DNA of 64,000 bases, from contig NZ_QLLK01000003.1 of the NCBI RefSeq assembly GCF_003259505.1, positions 186,001 to 250,000 of the forward strand, read 5' to 3'. The stretch is from Algoriphagus yeomjeoni. GTDB lineage: Bacteria; Bacteroidota; Bacteroidia; Cytophagales; Cyclobacteriaceae. The position numbers and the translations under genes were made by a program. This document shows, one piece after another, positions 45,560 to 53,614 of this stretch. Position 1 is the first letter of the stretch; every line of letters begins with the position of its first letter. Under the pieces are notes generated by a model that saw only the letters and a program-made list of their open reading frames with translations, was not told the origin of the DNA and made no database searches.

Positions 45560-47341
45560 ATGAATCAACACTCCATCGCTGTTCTACCCTTTGACAACCT
45601 CAGTTCAGACCCGGAAAACGAATATTTTTCAGACGGCATGGCTGAGGAAATCATCAATGCCCTCAGCAAAATACAGAGGCTGAAAGTCATCGCACGTACT
45701 TCTTCTTTTGCTTTCAAAGGTCAAAAACTGGATGTACGGATCATCGGAAACAAGCTGGGCGTTTCCTCAGTCATTGAGGGCAGTATCCGAAAAGCGGGCA
45801 ATCGGGTTCGGATTGCAGTCCAACTGATTCGTACCGACAATGGCTTTCATATTTGGTCCGAAACCTTTGACCGCACACTTCAGGATATTTTTGAGCTGCA
45901 GGATGAAATCAGCCTTTTGGTCGCCGACCGAATCCGGGAGAATTTTGGACATATGGAAATCGAAGATAGCTTGGTTTCCACCAAGACGAACAATCCGGAA
46001 GCCTATGACCTGTTTCTGAAAGCCAGCCATCATTTCAAGCGAAAGGACTTAGCCGATGTCAAAGAAGCTTTGGTTTTATATACCAAAGCCACCGAACTGG
46101 ATCCTGGTTTTACCGAAGCTTTTGCTTACATCGGTGAAACCTACCTTCACCATGCAGGCTTCAACCTGATTTCTGCCAAAGAAGGTTTTCAGAAATCCAG
46201 AGAATTTGCTCAAAAAGCTTTGGCGATCAATCCCAAGGACATGCGTGCCCACAAAGTCATGGCTTACGTACATCTATTCCATGACTGGAACTGGGAGGCA
46301 GCCATCGCTTCCTACAATCAGGCCGTAGCAGCTGGATTGAATAATGAGATCGACTTTATCACCAACTACTATATTTTCATCCAAAAGGACTACGACCTGG
46401 CCATAGCTATTGCCAAGGAAAATCAATCTCGCGATCCGCTGCACATCATCAGCTACTGGTGGCTTGGGCTGTGTTATTACCTCTCAGGGCGATTTGAAGA
46501 TGCCCTTTTTGCCTTTGAAGAATGTCTTTGTGTCAAGCCTAATTTCAGCGAGGCTCTTCGTTGGAAAGGTTTGGTTCTAGGCTATTTGGGAAGATTTGAC
46601 GAGGCATTCCAGACGCTTGATAGAGCTGTCGAACTAACCAATGGAGAGGGCTTGGTCAAGCTGGATCTCATGACGGTTAAAGTGCTCAGTGGAGACACGG
46701 AGGGTGTACTCGAAGAGCTGGAAAATAGTCACTACATCGATCCCTGTGACCCGGCAGCATTGTACAGCCTGATGAACAGGCCGAATGAGGCCGTCCATTT
46801 CCTCCAAAAAGGACTGGAGGAAAAGTCCAGCATGATGGTCAGCCTGAAATATTGGTGGGTTTGGGACAATATTCGTGAGCATGAGGGGTTTCAGGAAATC
46901 TATGAACAAATGAATTTCCAAGATCACAAAGCACATCGGCACCATCCTTCTAATCAACAACTAATCATCGCTCAATCCAGCCAACTAGCCGAGGAGGATA
47001 GCGAGCAGTTCCTGCAAATCCTGCGTGAAAAAATGGCTCTGGAAGGAGTGGTCACGGACACCAATTTAACTTTACGCTCTCTGGCGGAGCAAATCGACCT
47101 CCATCCCAACAAGCTTTCCTGGCTGATTAATATGAAACTGGGCCAAAACTTCAATGACTATATCAATTCCCATCGCTTGGGAATATTCCAGCGAAAGGCA
47201 ACTGATAAAGCAAATAGTCATATTACACTTTTGGGCTTGGCTTATGAAAGCGGATTTACATCCAAATCCGTGTTCAATGATTTCTTCAAAAAATCTACCG
47301 GGCTCACTCCCAAGGCTTGGGTAAAATCTCATCGAAACTGA
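45560..47341 (+). CDS. FlgO/TolB-like domain, TPR and AraC-type DNA-binding regulator
   Basis: The 593-residue protein combines three parts. Residues 1-130 form a FlgO/TolB-like domain (SIAVLPFDNLSSDPENEYFSDG, VIEGSIRKAGNRVRIAVQLI) of the type found in adenylate-cyclase-like and regulator proteins. Residues about 145-450 hold TPR repeats (for example LDPGFTEAFAYIGETYLHHAG). The C-terminus is an AraC-type helix-turn-helix (LRSLAEQIDLHPNKLSWLINMKLGQNFNDYINSHR and LLGLAYESGFTSKSVFNDFFKKSTGLTPKAW). There is no signal peptide or membrane segment, so it is a cytoplasmic regulator, possibly tuned by protein-protein contacts. The three genes downstream share a common upstream element and are likely targets. 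Confidence 0.88.
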   Translation: MNQHSIAVLPFDNLSSDPENEYFSDGMAEEIINALSKIQRLKVIARTSSFAFKGQKLDVRIIGNKLGVSSVIEGSIRKAGNRVRIAVQLIRTDNGFHIWSETFDRTLQDIFELQDEISLLVADRIRENFGHMEIEDSLVSTKTNNPEAYDLFLKASHHFKRKDLADVKEALVLYTKATELDPGFTEAFAYIGETYLHHAGFNLISAKEGFQKSREFAQKALAINPKDMRAHKVMAYVHLFHDWNWEAAIASYNQAVAAGLNNEIDFITNYYIFIQKDYDLAIAIAKENQSRDPLHIISYWWLGLCYYLSGRFEDALFAFEECLCVKPNFSEALRWKGLVLGYLGRFDEAFQTLDRAVELTNGEGLVKLDLMTVKVLSGDTEGVLEELENSHYIDPCDPAALYSLMNRPNEAVHFLQKGLEEKSSMMVSLKYWWVWDNIREHEGFQEIYEQMNFQDHKAHRHHPSNQQLIIAQSSQLAEEDSEQFLQILREKMALEGVVTDTNLTLRSLAEQIDLHPNKLSWLINMKLGQNFNDYINSHRLGIFQRKATDKANSHITLLGLAYESGFTSKSVFNDFFKKSTGLTPKAWVKSHRN

Positions 47342-47542
47342 TTTTAATGTCTGATAAAGTGGGGATAGCACTTTTCAAAGACTCGTAATTTTGGAACAGA
47401 ACACTACTTCAATATCCCTAAATAGGGTGGTTGATTGGATTCTTGATGCTTTTATCAGCGGTTCGGATAATTTTTGTAAAAAACCAGATTGAGCACTATC
47501 CATAATCGGAGTCGGAATGACAGAAAAGATTCAGTGATCAGA

Positions 47543-47594
47543 AAAAGTCCGAAATCATAAAGTCGGACGAATGCCGATGCATTTTCCTTCATCT
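47543..47594 (+). promoter_or_regulatory. Conserved upstream element, copy C (before the Vat-like gene)
   Basis: This stretch reads AAAAGTCCG...TCATAA...GACGA.TG.CC and contains the inverted repeat GTCCG (47547-47551)/CGGAC (47564-47568). It aligns with the two longer elements at 48374 and 48719 in the blocks AAAAGTCCG, TCATAA and GACGA. Likely a regulator site. Confidence 0.5.
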
Positions 47595-47622
47595 TTGATT
47601 TATTCAATCAAAAAATAGAATC

Positions 47623-48243
47623 ATGACAGGACCAGATAAAAACCAAGCCTTTCCATTAGCAGGCTATGACCGACTTTGCTTTCTAAAAAATGTAATCAAA
47701 AACCCTCAGATCCAAGTAGGCGACTATACCTATTACGATGATTTTGAGGACGTTCACAACTTTGAGAAAAATGTCAAATATCTCTTCGATTTTGTGGGGG
47801 ATCGATTGATTATCGGGAAGTTTTGTATGATCGCCTCGGATGTCACCTTCATCATGAACGGAGCCAATCACTTATCCAAATCCCTTTCAGCTTACCCTTT
47901 TGCCATATTTGGTAAAGGTTGGGGAAAAGCCATGGAAGGGAAAAGCTATCCCAATAAAGGAGATACCATCATCGGAAATGATGTGTGGATCGGCTACGGA
48001 GCGACCATCATGCCGGGAGTCCAGATCGGTGATGGAGCCGTCATTGCGAGCAAGTCAGTGGTCACCAAAAATGTAGAGCCGTACACCATCGTGGGTGGAA
48101 ACCCTGCCCAAGAAATCAGAAAACGCTTTTCTGATGAAAAAATCGAGCAGCTACTGAAGCTGAAATGGTGGAACTGGCCTATCGAGCGAATCAGCCAAAA
48201 TGTTCAAAATCTAGCCGGGGATCAATTAGAGGCTATTGTTTGA
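47623..48243 (+). CDS. Vat-like xenobiotic O-acetyltransferase (left-handed beta-helix)
   Basis: The 206-residue protein has the hexapeptide-repeat acetyltransferase fold and closely follows the streptogramin A acetyltransferase (Vat) pattern: [31 protein letters not shown] with the expected catalytic His, [45 protein letters not shown] and [13 protein letters not shown] followed by KWWNWP. Vat enzymes inactivate streptogramin A with acetyl-CoA. Whether this one confers resistance or acetylates another hydroxyl compound is unknown. It is followed by a strong terminator and preceded by copy C of the shared element. Confidence 0.85.
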   Translation: MTGPDKNQAFPLAGYDRLCFLKNVIKNPQIQVGDYTYYDDFEDVHNFEKNVKYLFDFVGDRLIIGKFCMIASDVTFIMNGANHLSKSLSAYPFAIFGKGWGKAMEGKSYPNKGDTIIGNDVWIGYGATIMPGVQIGDGAVIASKSVVTKNVEPYTIVGGNPAQEIRKRFSDEKIEQLLKLKWWNWPIERISQNVQNLAGDQLEAIV

Positions 48244-48277
48244 GTGAATTAGTCCGTATTCCCTAGCTACTCCAATT

Positions 48278-48316
48278 GCCAAAAGGAATCAACTTTCCTT
48301 TTGGCATTTCTTTTTT
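48278..48316 (+). terminator. Rho-independent terminator after the Vat-like gene
   Basis: GCCAAAAGGAA (48278-48288) pairs with TTCCTTTTGGC (48295-48305), a perfect 11-bp stem with a 6-nt loop, followed by ATTTCTTTTTT. Confidence 0.85.
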
Positions 48317-48373
48317 ATCGTCAGAGAGTTTTAACTCCAGCTGGACAAGCTCCATTTTTTTTTCTACCCAGCC

Positions 48374-48453
48374 AAAAGTCCGGGATTTCACCGAAAGGTC
48401 CCGATTCATAATTCAAGACGACTGGCCTGCCTTTACGCCCCAATTTTGTCCCA
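48374..48453 (+). promoter_or_regulatory. Conserved 80-bp upstream element, copy A
   Basis: By eye, 72 of 80 positions are identical to copy B (48719-48798). Both end 31-44 bp before a start codon. The core contains AAAAGTCCGGGATTTCACC, TTCATAATTCAAGACGACTGG and CAATTTTGTCCCA. Each copy precedes its own gene, so this is probably a shared promoter/operator. Confidence 0.75.
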
Positions 48454-48484
48454 GTCATTAATCAAAAACCTAATACATACAAAG

Positions 48485-48700
48485 ATGAAAAATAAAGCAA
48501 TCACACTAGGAACAGCCATTGGGGTAGCCATCGGGACACTCATCGGAGTCGCCATTGGTACTGCCATCGGAATCATTGCACTCGGATTATTGGGAGTGGA
48601 CTTTGACAATCAAATCACTTTCTGGGTCAGCACCGGAATGGCCGTAGGCGGAGGAATCAGCCTGGTTAATTTCATGCTCAAATCGGCCAAGGAAGACTAA
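48485..48700 (+). CDS. Small glycine-zipper membrane protein
   Basis: I chose ATG 48485 (71 residues) because the longer frame to 48446 would run into copy A. The product has two hydrophobic segments; the first is a striking glycine zipper (ITLGTAIGVAIGTLIGVAIG, then TAIGIIALGLLG), the second around ITFWVSTGMAVGGGISLVNF. Such repeats pack helices tightly in membranes. Function is unknown; candidates include a small envelope-stress or membrane-associated protein. It is flanked on both sides by copies of the conserved element. Confidence 0.7.
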   Translation: MKNKAITLGTAIGVAIGTLIGVAIGTAIGIIALGLLGVDFDNQITFWVSTGMAVGGGISLVNFMLKSAKED

Positions 48701-48718
48701 TTCCACCCCATTTAGGTA

Positions 48719-48798
48719 AAAAGTCCGGGATTTCACCAAAACGTCCCAATTCATAATTCAAGACGACTGGCCTGGCAATACCGCCCAATTTTGTCCCA
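48719..48798 (+). promoter_or_regulatory. Conserved 80-bp upstream element, copy B
   Basis: Second long copy of the element at 48374, 72 of 80 positions identical by eye. It lies 44 bp before the start of the outer-membrane barrel gene. See copy A for the shared core. Confidence 0.75.
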
Positions 48799-48842
48799 TC
48801 AATTTGAAATAAAAACAAGTCAAACTTAAACAACACAAAAAA

Positions 48843-49403
48843 ATGAAAAAGCTAATCTTTATCTGCATCATCGGTCTGATCACTACCTTGAATATTCAGG
48901 CCCAAACTGAAAAACCTTTCCGCAAAGGCTTTACCGCCGGGGCCTCTATTGGAGCGGGCGTATTGCACTTCACTGATGGAATGAGTGAAAAAGCCACTCG
49001 AGGTGGCATCTCCCTTCCCAATCTGAAAATGGGTTGGTTTGTATCTCCCCGCACAGCCATCTATGTCAATACTGTCGGACAAATCTATGAGTCCGAGGGC
49101 GTAGACCGGAGCTTTGAAGGCATCATCCCTTCCATTCAATACTGGGCTACTGACAAATGGTGGGTCAGCGGAGGATACGGTGCATCCCTAGACATCAGAG
49201 CGCTCTATGAATCCAAGGCTGATTCCCGAAAAAACGATTGGGGTAAAGGAGTTTTGATTTCCACTGGCTACGAAGTTCTTCAGCGTGAAAAATGGGCTTT
49301 AGACATCCAAAGCCGATTGTACATGGGCCGAGTTACTCGAAATGAAGGAGGTAACCTAGACGCCACCAATTTCTCCATCGGAGTGGGAATTACACTCTTT
49401 TAA
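48843..49403 (+). CDS. Outer-membrane beta-barrel protein (small porin-like)
   Basis: The 186-residue protein has a signal peptide (MKKLIFICIIGLITTLNIQAQ, cleaved after residue 21). The mature part consists of short amphipathic beta strands typical of eight-stranded barrels: FRKGFTAGASIGAGVLHF, NLKMGWFVSPRTAIYVNTVG, WWVSGGYGASLDI and a final strand FSIGVGITLF ending in Phe. A porin or envelope-stability role is inferred from the fold only. It is preceded by copy B of the shared upstream element. Confidence 0.8.
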   Translation: MKKLIFICIIGLITTLNIQAQTEKPFRKGFTAGASIGAGVLHFTDGMSEKATRGGISLPNLKMGWFVSPRTAIYVNTVGQIYESEGVDRSFEGIIPSIQYWATDKWWVSGGYGASLDIRALYESKADSRKNDWGKGVLISTGYEVLQREKWALDIQSRLYMGRVTRNEGGNLDATNFSIGVGITLF

Positions 49404-49500
49404 TTCAGAAGACCATTTCAATAGAAACCAGTAAGGAAAAGTCATGATGAATTCACTGGCTTGCCTTGCTGGATTTCTTCACTTATTCAATCCCATAAAA

Positions 49501-49791
49501 ATGAAAACAAAAACAGGATACCACGTCATTTTGATCTTGTTTTTCTTTCACTTGCTAGCTTCTGAAGCTATTCCATTATTAAAACAAGAACTGGAAGAAG
49601 TATGGAAGAAAACTGAAAGATTAGAAGCAATGGATGAGAATATAATTTCTTTCGAAATAAAGGTTTTTAACTTAAAAAAAGCTTGGATAATTGAGGGAAT
49701 TAGAAATAACAATGATACCCTAAATCAATCAGAGGCATATATAAGCCAATTGTCAACTAATCAAACTCAATCAGAATGCAAGGAAAAATAA
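49501..49791 (+). CDS. Small exported hypothetical protein
   Basis: From ATG 49501 the product is 96 residues; an in-frame ATG at 49444 would add 19. The chosen start gives a signal peptide (MKTKTGYHVILILFFFHLLAS). The mature part is Glu/Lys-rich and helical (LLKQELEEVWKKTERLEAMDE), then turns Asn/Gln/Ser-rich at the C-terminus. No family is recognised. Its 3' end overlaps the SDR gene by 16 bp. Confidence 0.5.
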   Translation: MKTKTGYHVILILFFFHLLASEAIPLLKQELEEVWKKTERLEAMDENIISFEIKVFNLKKAWIIEGIRNNNDTLNQSEAYISQLSTNQTQSECKEK

Positions 49792-50645
49792 TGCTGGCAG
49801 GAGCCACCGGTTATTTGGGAGGCTTTATTGCCAAAGAACTCAAGCGACAGAGACGTGATTTTCTTGCCTTTGGAAGAAGCGAAGAAAAACTTAGAAGCCT
49901 TGGTCTGAATAAAAATCAATGGCAATTGGTCGATGTGACGAAGTTGGCGTCATTTCCAAAAATCGAGGAACCAATCGATACGATCATTTCCACAGTTGGC
50001 ATCACCCGGCAAAAAGACGGACTAAGCTACATGGACGTGGATTATCAAGCCAATCTAAATCTCCTGGAATTTGCCATGAGGCATCGGGTCAGAAAATTTA
50101 TCTATGTATCTGTACTGAACGGATCCCAAATGCGGCACTTGAAAATCACCGCTGCCAAAGAGCGTTTTGTGGATGCCTTAAAAGAATCCGGATTAGCCTA
50201 TAGCATTATTCGGCCCAATGGTTTTTTCTCTGACATGAAAGACTTTTTGTCCATGGCCAAATCAGGCCGCGTCTACCTTTTTGGAGACGGAGAATACAAA
50301 CTTAACCCTATTCACGGCATGGATCTGGCTCAGGTAGTCATTGATAGTGTCACTTCTCCCCAGCCGGAGGTAGAAGTGGGAGGACCTGATATTTTGACTC
50401 AAAATGAAATCGGAAGACTGGCTCTTAAATCCATAGGGAAAGAAGTCAAAATCGTTCATTTGCCGGATTGGATGCGAAGGGGAGTTCTTGGAATGATGAG
50501 GACTTTCACCAATCCACAGACCTATGGACCGATAGAGTTCTTTCTTACCATGATGGCCCGGAATAATATTGCCCCACGGCATGGAGTGCATCGCTTGGAA
50601 ACCTTTTTTCGGGAGGAAAGTGATCGGTTAAGAGAGTCAGAATAA
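49776..50645 (+). CDS. NAD(P)H-binding SDR-type oxidoreductase (NmrA-like)
   Basis: The 289-residue protein has an extended Rossmann domain: IMLAGATGYLGGFIAKELKRQ, a basic residue in LAFGRSEEKL suggesting NADP preference, and DTIISTVGITRQKDGLSYMDVDYQANLNLLEFA. The catalytic Tyr-x-x-x-Lys is not clear (YVSVLNGSQMRHLKITAAK), so it may be an atypical, possibly regulatory or binding member. Then come SIIRPNGFFSDM and a C-terminal cap. Substrate unknown. It overlaps the preceding small ORF and converges with the LytTR operon. Confidence 0.85.
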   Translation: MQGKIMLAGATGYLGGFIAKELKRQRRDFLAFGRSEEKLRSLGLNKNQWQLVDVTKLASFPKIEEPIDTIISTVGITRQKDGLSYMDVDYQANLNLLEFAMRHRVRKFIYVSVLNGSQMRHLKITAAKERFVDALKESGLAYSIIRPNGFFSDMKDFLSMAKSGRVYLFGDGEYKLNPIHGMDLAQVVIDSVTSPQPEVEVGGPDILTQNEIGRLALKSIGKEVKIVHLPDWMRRGVLGMMRTFTNPQTYGPIEFFLTMMARNNIAPRHGVHRLETFFREESDRLRESE

Positions 50646-50723
50646 CCTCTTCCAATCCTTATTGATAAAGTGGTTTATTCTTAAACAAATTGGTTTTTAA
50701 CGTAAAAAATTGACAATAAAAAT

Positions 50724-51419
50724 TCAAGTTAAATACCTTTGAAGGCTTGCTTTATAAGTCTGGCCGATAGGAATCATCACTCCTGAAATCCTGATTTGGT
50801 TTCCTTCTACAAACTCAATTCGATCGCGATTGATCAAATAGGATTTATGAACTCGGATAAAGCCGGGAGAAGGTAACTTCGCCTCCAAATCTGAAATCTT
50901 ATCCGGACAAATCAGCATCCCGCCGGAATGAAAAACCTTAGTGTAATTCCCCAAAGCTTCTACATAAAAAATATCCTTCAATTCAAGTTGAACATACTTT
51001 TTGTCTGATTTGAGAAAGATTTTGCCAGGATAATCTACTGCAGAATGCTCATTTGTCTGTTCTTGGCTAATTCTCAATTTATTGATTGCCTTGATAAACC
51101 GATCCAATCCAAAGGGTTTCAATAAATAATCCGTGATATCCAACTCATACCCCTCCAAGGCAAATTCCTGATGGGCTGAGGTAACAATTACTTTAGGCGG
51201 ATCTGAAATTGACTTGAGCATTTCAAACCCAGTCAACTTGGGCATATTGATATCCAAAAAGATTAAATCAGCTTTTTCTTTTCTAAAAAATTCCAGTGCC
51301 TCAAATCCATTGTAGAAATTTCCAACCTTAGTCAAAAAGGAAAAATTCTCACAATAGTTTTCAATGATTCGGTGAGCTATCGGCTCATCGTCCAAAATCA
51401 CGTAGTTGATCAACTCCAT
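50724..51419 (-). CDS. LytTR-type response regulator
   Basis: The 231-residue protein has a receiver domain (YVILDDEPIAHRIIENYC, phospho-Asp in LIFLDINMPKLTGFEML, then VIVTSAHQEFALEGYELDITDYLLKPF) and a C-terminal LytTR DNA-binding domain (DIFYVEALGNYTKVFHSGG, FIRVHKSYLINRDRIEFVEGNQI). LytTR proteins bind direct repeats upstream of their targets. Its start overlaps the 3' end of the histidine kinase gene by 10 bp, so they form one two-component pair. The divergent ABC transporter operon is the likely target. Confidence 0.95.
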   Translation of the reverse strand: MELINYVILDDEPIAHRIIENYCENFSFLTKVGNFYNGFEALEFFRKEKADLIFLDINMPKLTGFEMLKSISDPPKVIVTSAHQEFALEGYELDITDYLLKPFGLDRFIKAINKLRISQEQTNEHSAVDYPGKIFLKSDKKYVQLELKDIFYVEALGNYTKVFHSGGMLICPDKISDLEAKLPSPGFIRVHKSYLINRDRIEFVEGNQIRISGVMIPIGQTYKASLQRYLT

Positions 51420-52624
51420 AAAATTTCCAAGATCACTTGATGGACATCCTTATTTTTTGTGATTTGCAAAAAATGAGAATCAGGATAAGCCAATTCCAAC
51501 CTTCTTTTCAAGTTTTCCAGTCCTATGCCTGGATTATGGCTTTGCGTGTTGGGATCGAAGTTATTTTCCACTGTAAATCTTAATCTTTCCTGATTTGAAT
51601 CGACCAAAATCCTGACGAATGCCTGCTCTGTCAACTTCTCCACGCCATGCTTAAACGCATTTTCTACCGGTACAATTAACATCAACGGTGAAATCATCTG
51701 ATCCTCCTGTATTGTAACCTGAAAGTCAATTTCCGGTGCATATCTATGTCTTAATTTCTGTAATCCTAGAAAGTTTTCCAAATACCCCACTTCCTTACCA
51801 AGCAATACTGTTCGTTCACTTCCCTCATAAATTGTGTACCGCATCATATCCGAAAGCCTCAAAACAACTTCTGGCGCAGCATCTGATTTTTCCACACATA
51901 ACCCATAGAGATTGTTTAATGTATTGAAGAGGAAATGAGGATTAATCTGATTTTTCAGCATGGCCAATTCGGCCTGATTTTTTTGATTTTCTAAATCTTT
52001 GATCTTTTTCCACTGCTCAAAAATCCAAAGTAAGAGAAAGAAGGGGATAGGAAGTAGCAACATGAAAATCACCAGTTCTCGGTGTTCTTGAAAATAACTT
52101 TCAGTGTACCTCATGTAAACAAACAGCAACCAAATCAATGCATATACTATAAAAATCAGCTTTTGATACTTTTTAAAAAATGCAGGAGCAACAAACCATG
52201 CAACACCTATCCAAAACAGGATCAGTAAACCTATGGAAACTGGATTATCAGGGAAGGCCATCCATTGATCCAAAAGCAGAATCACCGTAAAGAATAGAGC
52301 TAAATAAAGGATATGAAGTAAGCTTTTACTTCGAAAACGGACTTTTTTACCATAATAAAACACCAGGCTTACAAGAATCCACCAAGACCCAAGGATTAAA
52401 ATATTTTCCAGATATTCCTCAGGGTCAATACGAATGAACCCCAATTGCTGAAGTAGAACGGTGATTAAGAGAGTTACCCCTAATCCCCAACCTAATGCCT
52501 TTAAAATTGAAGCTTTTGGAAACATCCTTCTAAAGTAGCCAAAGCCTGTTTTCCAAAAAACAAAAATGACGAATAGGCCAATTTTGATGACAAACACCAC
52601 CAAACTCCCTTTTTCATTCAACAA
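51410..52624 (-). CDS. LytS-type sensor histidine kinase
   Basis: The 404-residue protein has about six hydrophobic segments in its first 210 residues (for example IKIGLFVIFVFWKTGF and VIFMLLLPIPFFLLLWIF), a short coiled linker (EQWKKIKDLENQKNQAELAML), and the His_kinase domain with the phospho-His motif LKNQINPHFLFNTLNNLYGL. A compact ATPase domain ends with NPGIGLENLKRRLELAYP. The ligand is unknown; the sensor is formed by the membrane segments themselves. Expected partner is the overlapping LytTR regulator. Confidence 0.92.
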   Translation of the reverse strand: MLNEKGSLVVFVIKIGLFVIFVFWKTGFGYFRRMFPKASILKALGWGLGVTLLITVLLQQLGFIRIDPEEYLENILILGSWWILVSLVFYYGKKVRFRSKSLLHILYLALFFTVILLLDQWMAFPDNPVSIGLLILFWIGVAWFVAPAFFKKYQKLIFIVYALIWLLFVYMRYTESYFQEHRELVIFMLLLPIPFFLLLWIFEQWKKIKDLENQKNQAELAMLKNQINPHFLFNTLNNLYGLCVEKSDAAPEVVLRLSDMMRYTIYEGSERTVLLGKEVGYLENFLGLQKLRHRYAPEIDFQVTIQEDQMISPLMLIVPVENAFKHGVEKLTEQAFVRILVDSNQERLRFTVENNFDPNTQSHNPGIGLENLKRRLELAYPDSHFLQITKNKDVHQVILEILWS

Positions 52625-52726
52625 TACCCGATTGGATCAATTCATCCTCATTTCAAGGTGGTTCGACATCTTAATTAGATGGACCCAAGTGAATTCCTAA
52701 AATTCGTCAAGTCAAAATAATGAGCC

Positions 52727-53614
52727 ATGAATAACTCACTTGAAATACGAAATCTCAGTAAAACCTATTCAAATGGCGTGAAAGCGCTTAATGACATTTC
52801 CATCACCATAGAAAATGGAATGTTTGGTCTATTGGGGCCAAATGGCGCCGGGAAATCAAGTTTGATGAGAACAATAGCCATGCTCCAAGCAGCAGAGTCT
52901 GGAAGGATTCTCTTCAATGATTTGGAGGTTCTTCAAAGACCAGAGGAAATCCGATCGGTCTTGGGCTATTTGCCTCAGGAATTCGGAGTCTATTCCGGCA
53001 TATCAGCATGGGAACTGATGCATCACATGGCGGTGCTCAAAGGTATCGGAAATCGATCTGACAGAACCAAACAAATTGATCAGCTCCTTCACCAAACCAA
53101 TCTTTTCCAACACAGAAAAAAAGCTGTTTCCTCCTTTTCCGGAGGAATGCGCCAACGCTTTGGCATTGCCCAAGCTCTGCTCGGAAATCCAAAATTAATC
53201 ATCGTAGATGAGCCAACCGCAGGCTTGGACCCTGAAGAGCGCAACCGCTTTCTCAACCTGCTTTCTGAAATCGGGGAGCATGTCATTGTGATTCTGTCCA
53301 CCCACTTGGTGGATGATGTACAGGAACTTTGTACACAAATGGCCATCCTAAATCAGGGAAAGATCCTGGCTCAGGGGAATCCACAAACCTTAACCGGCAG
53401 CCTTCAAGGAAAAATATGGGCCAGGAAAATTGAAAAAACTGAATTAGCCCGATATCAATCCGAATTCAAGGTAATCTCTTCCAAATTGATTGCCGGAAAA
53501 ACCAAGATTCACATAGAATCAGAAACTTCCCCGGGTACCGAATTTGAACCAATATCCCCCAGTTTGGAAGATTTTTATTTCAGCACTTTACAGACGCAAA
53601 ATTCACAGCCATGA
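52727..53614 (+). CDS. ABC transporter ATP-binding protein
   Basis: The 295-residue ATPase has Walker A (LLGPNGAGKSSLMR), the Q-loop (LGYLPQEFGVYSG), the signature FSGGMRQRFGIAQALL, Walker B with catalytic Glu (LIIVDEPTAGLDPEERNRF) and the switch His (VILSTHLVDD). A C-terminal extension follows, as in exporters of the ABC-2 type. Its stop codon overlaps the permease start (ATGA, 53611-53614). Substrate is unknown. It is divergent from the LytS/LytTR pair, which probably controls it. Confidence 0.95.
   Translation: MNNSLEIRNLSKTYSNGVKALNDISITIENGMFGLLGPNGAGKSSLMRTIAMLQAAESGRILFNDLEVLQRPEEIRSVLGYLPQEFGVYSGISAWELMHHMAVLKGIGNRSDRTKQIDQLLHQTNLFQHRKKAVSSFSGGMRQRFGIAQALLGNPKLIIVDEPTAGLDPEERNRFLNLLSEIGEHVIVILSTHLVDDVQELCTQMAILNQGKILAQGNPQTLTGSLQGKIWARKIEKTELARYQSEFKVISSKLIAGKTKIHIESETSPGTEFEPISPSLEDFYFSTLQTQNSQP

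Noticed and set aside
48276-48461. 61-codon frame on the plus strand
   Set aside because: It spans the terminator hairpin of the Vat-like gene and the conserved regulatory element, so it is a chance frame.
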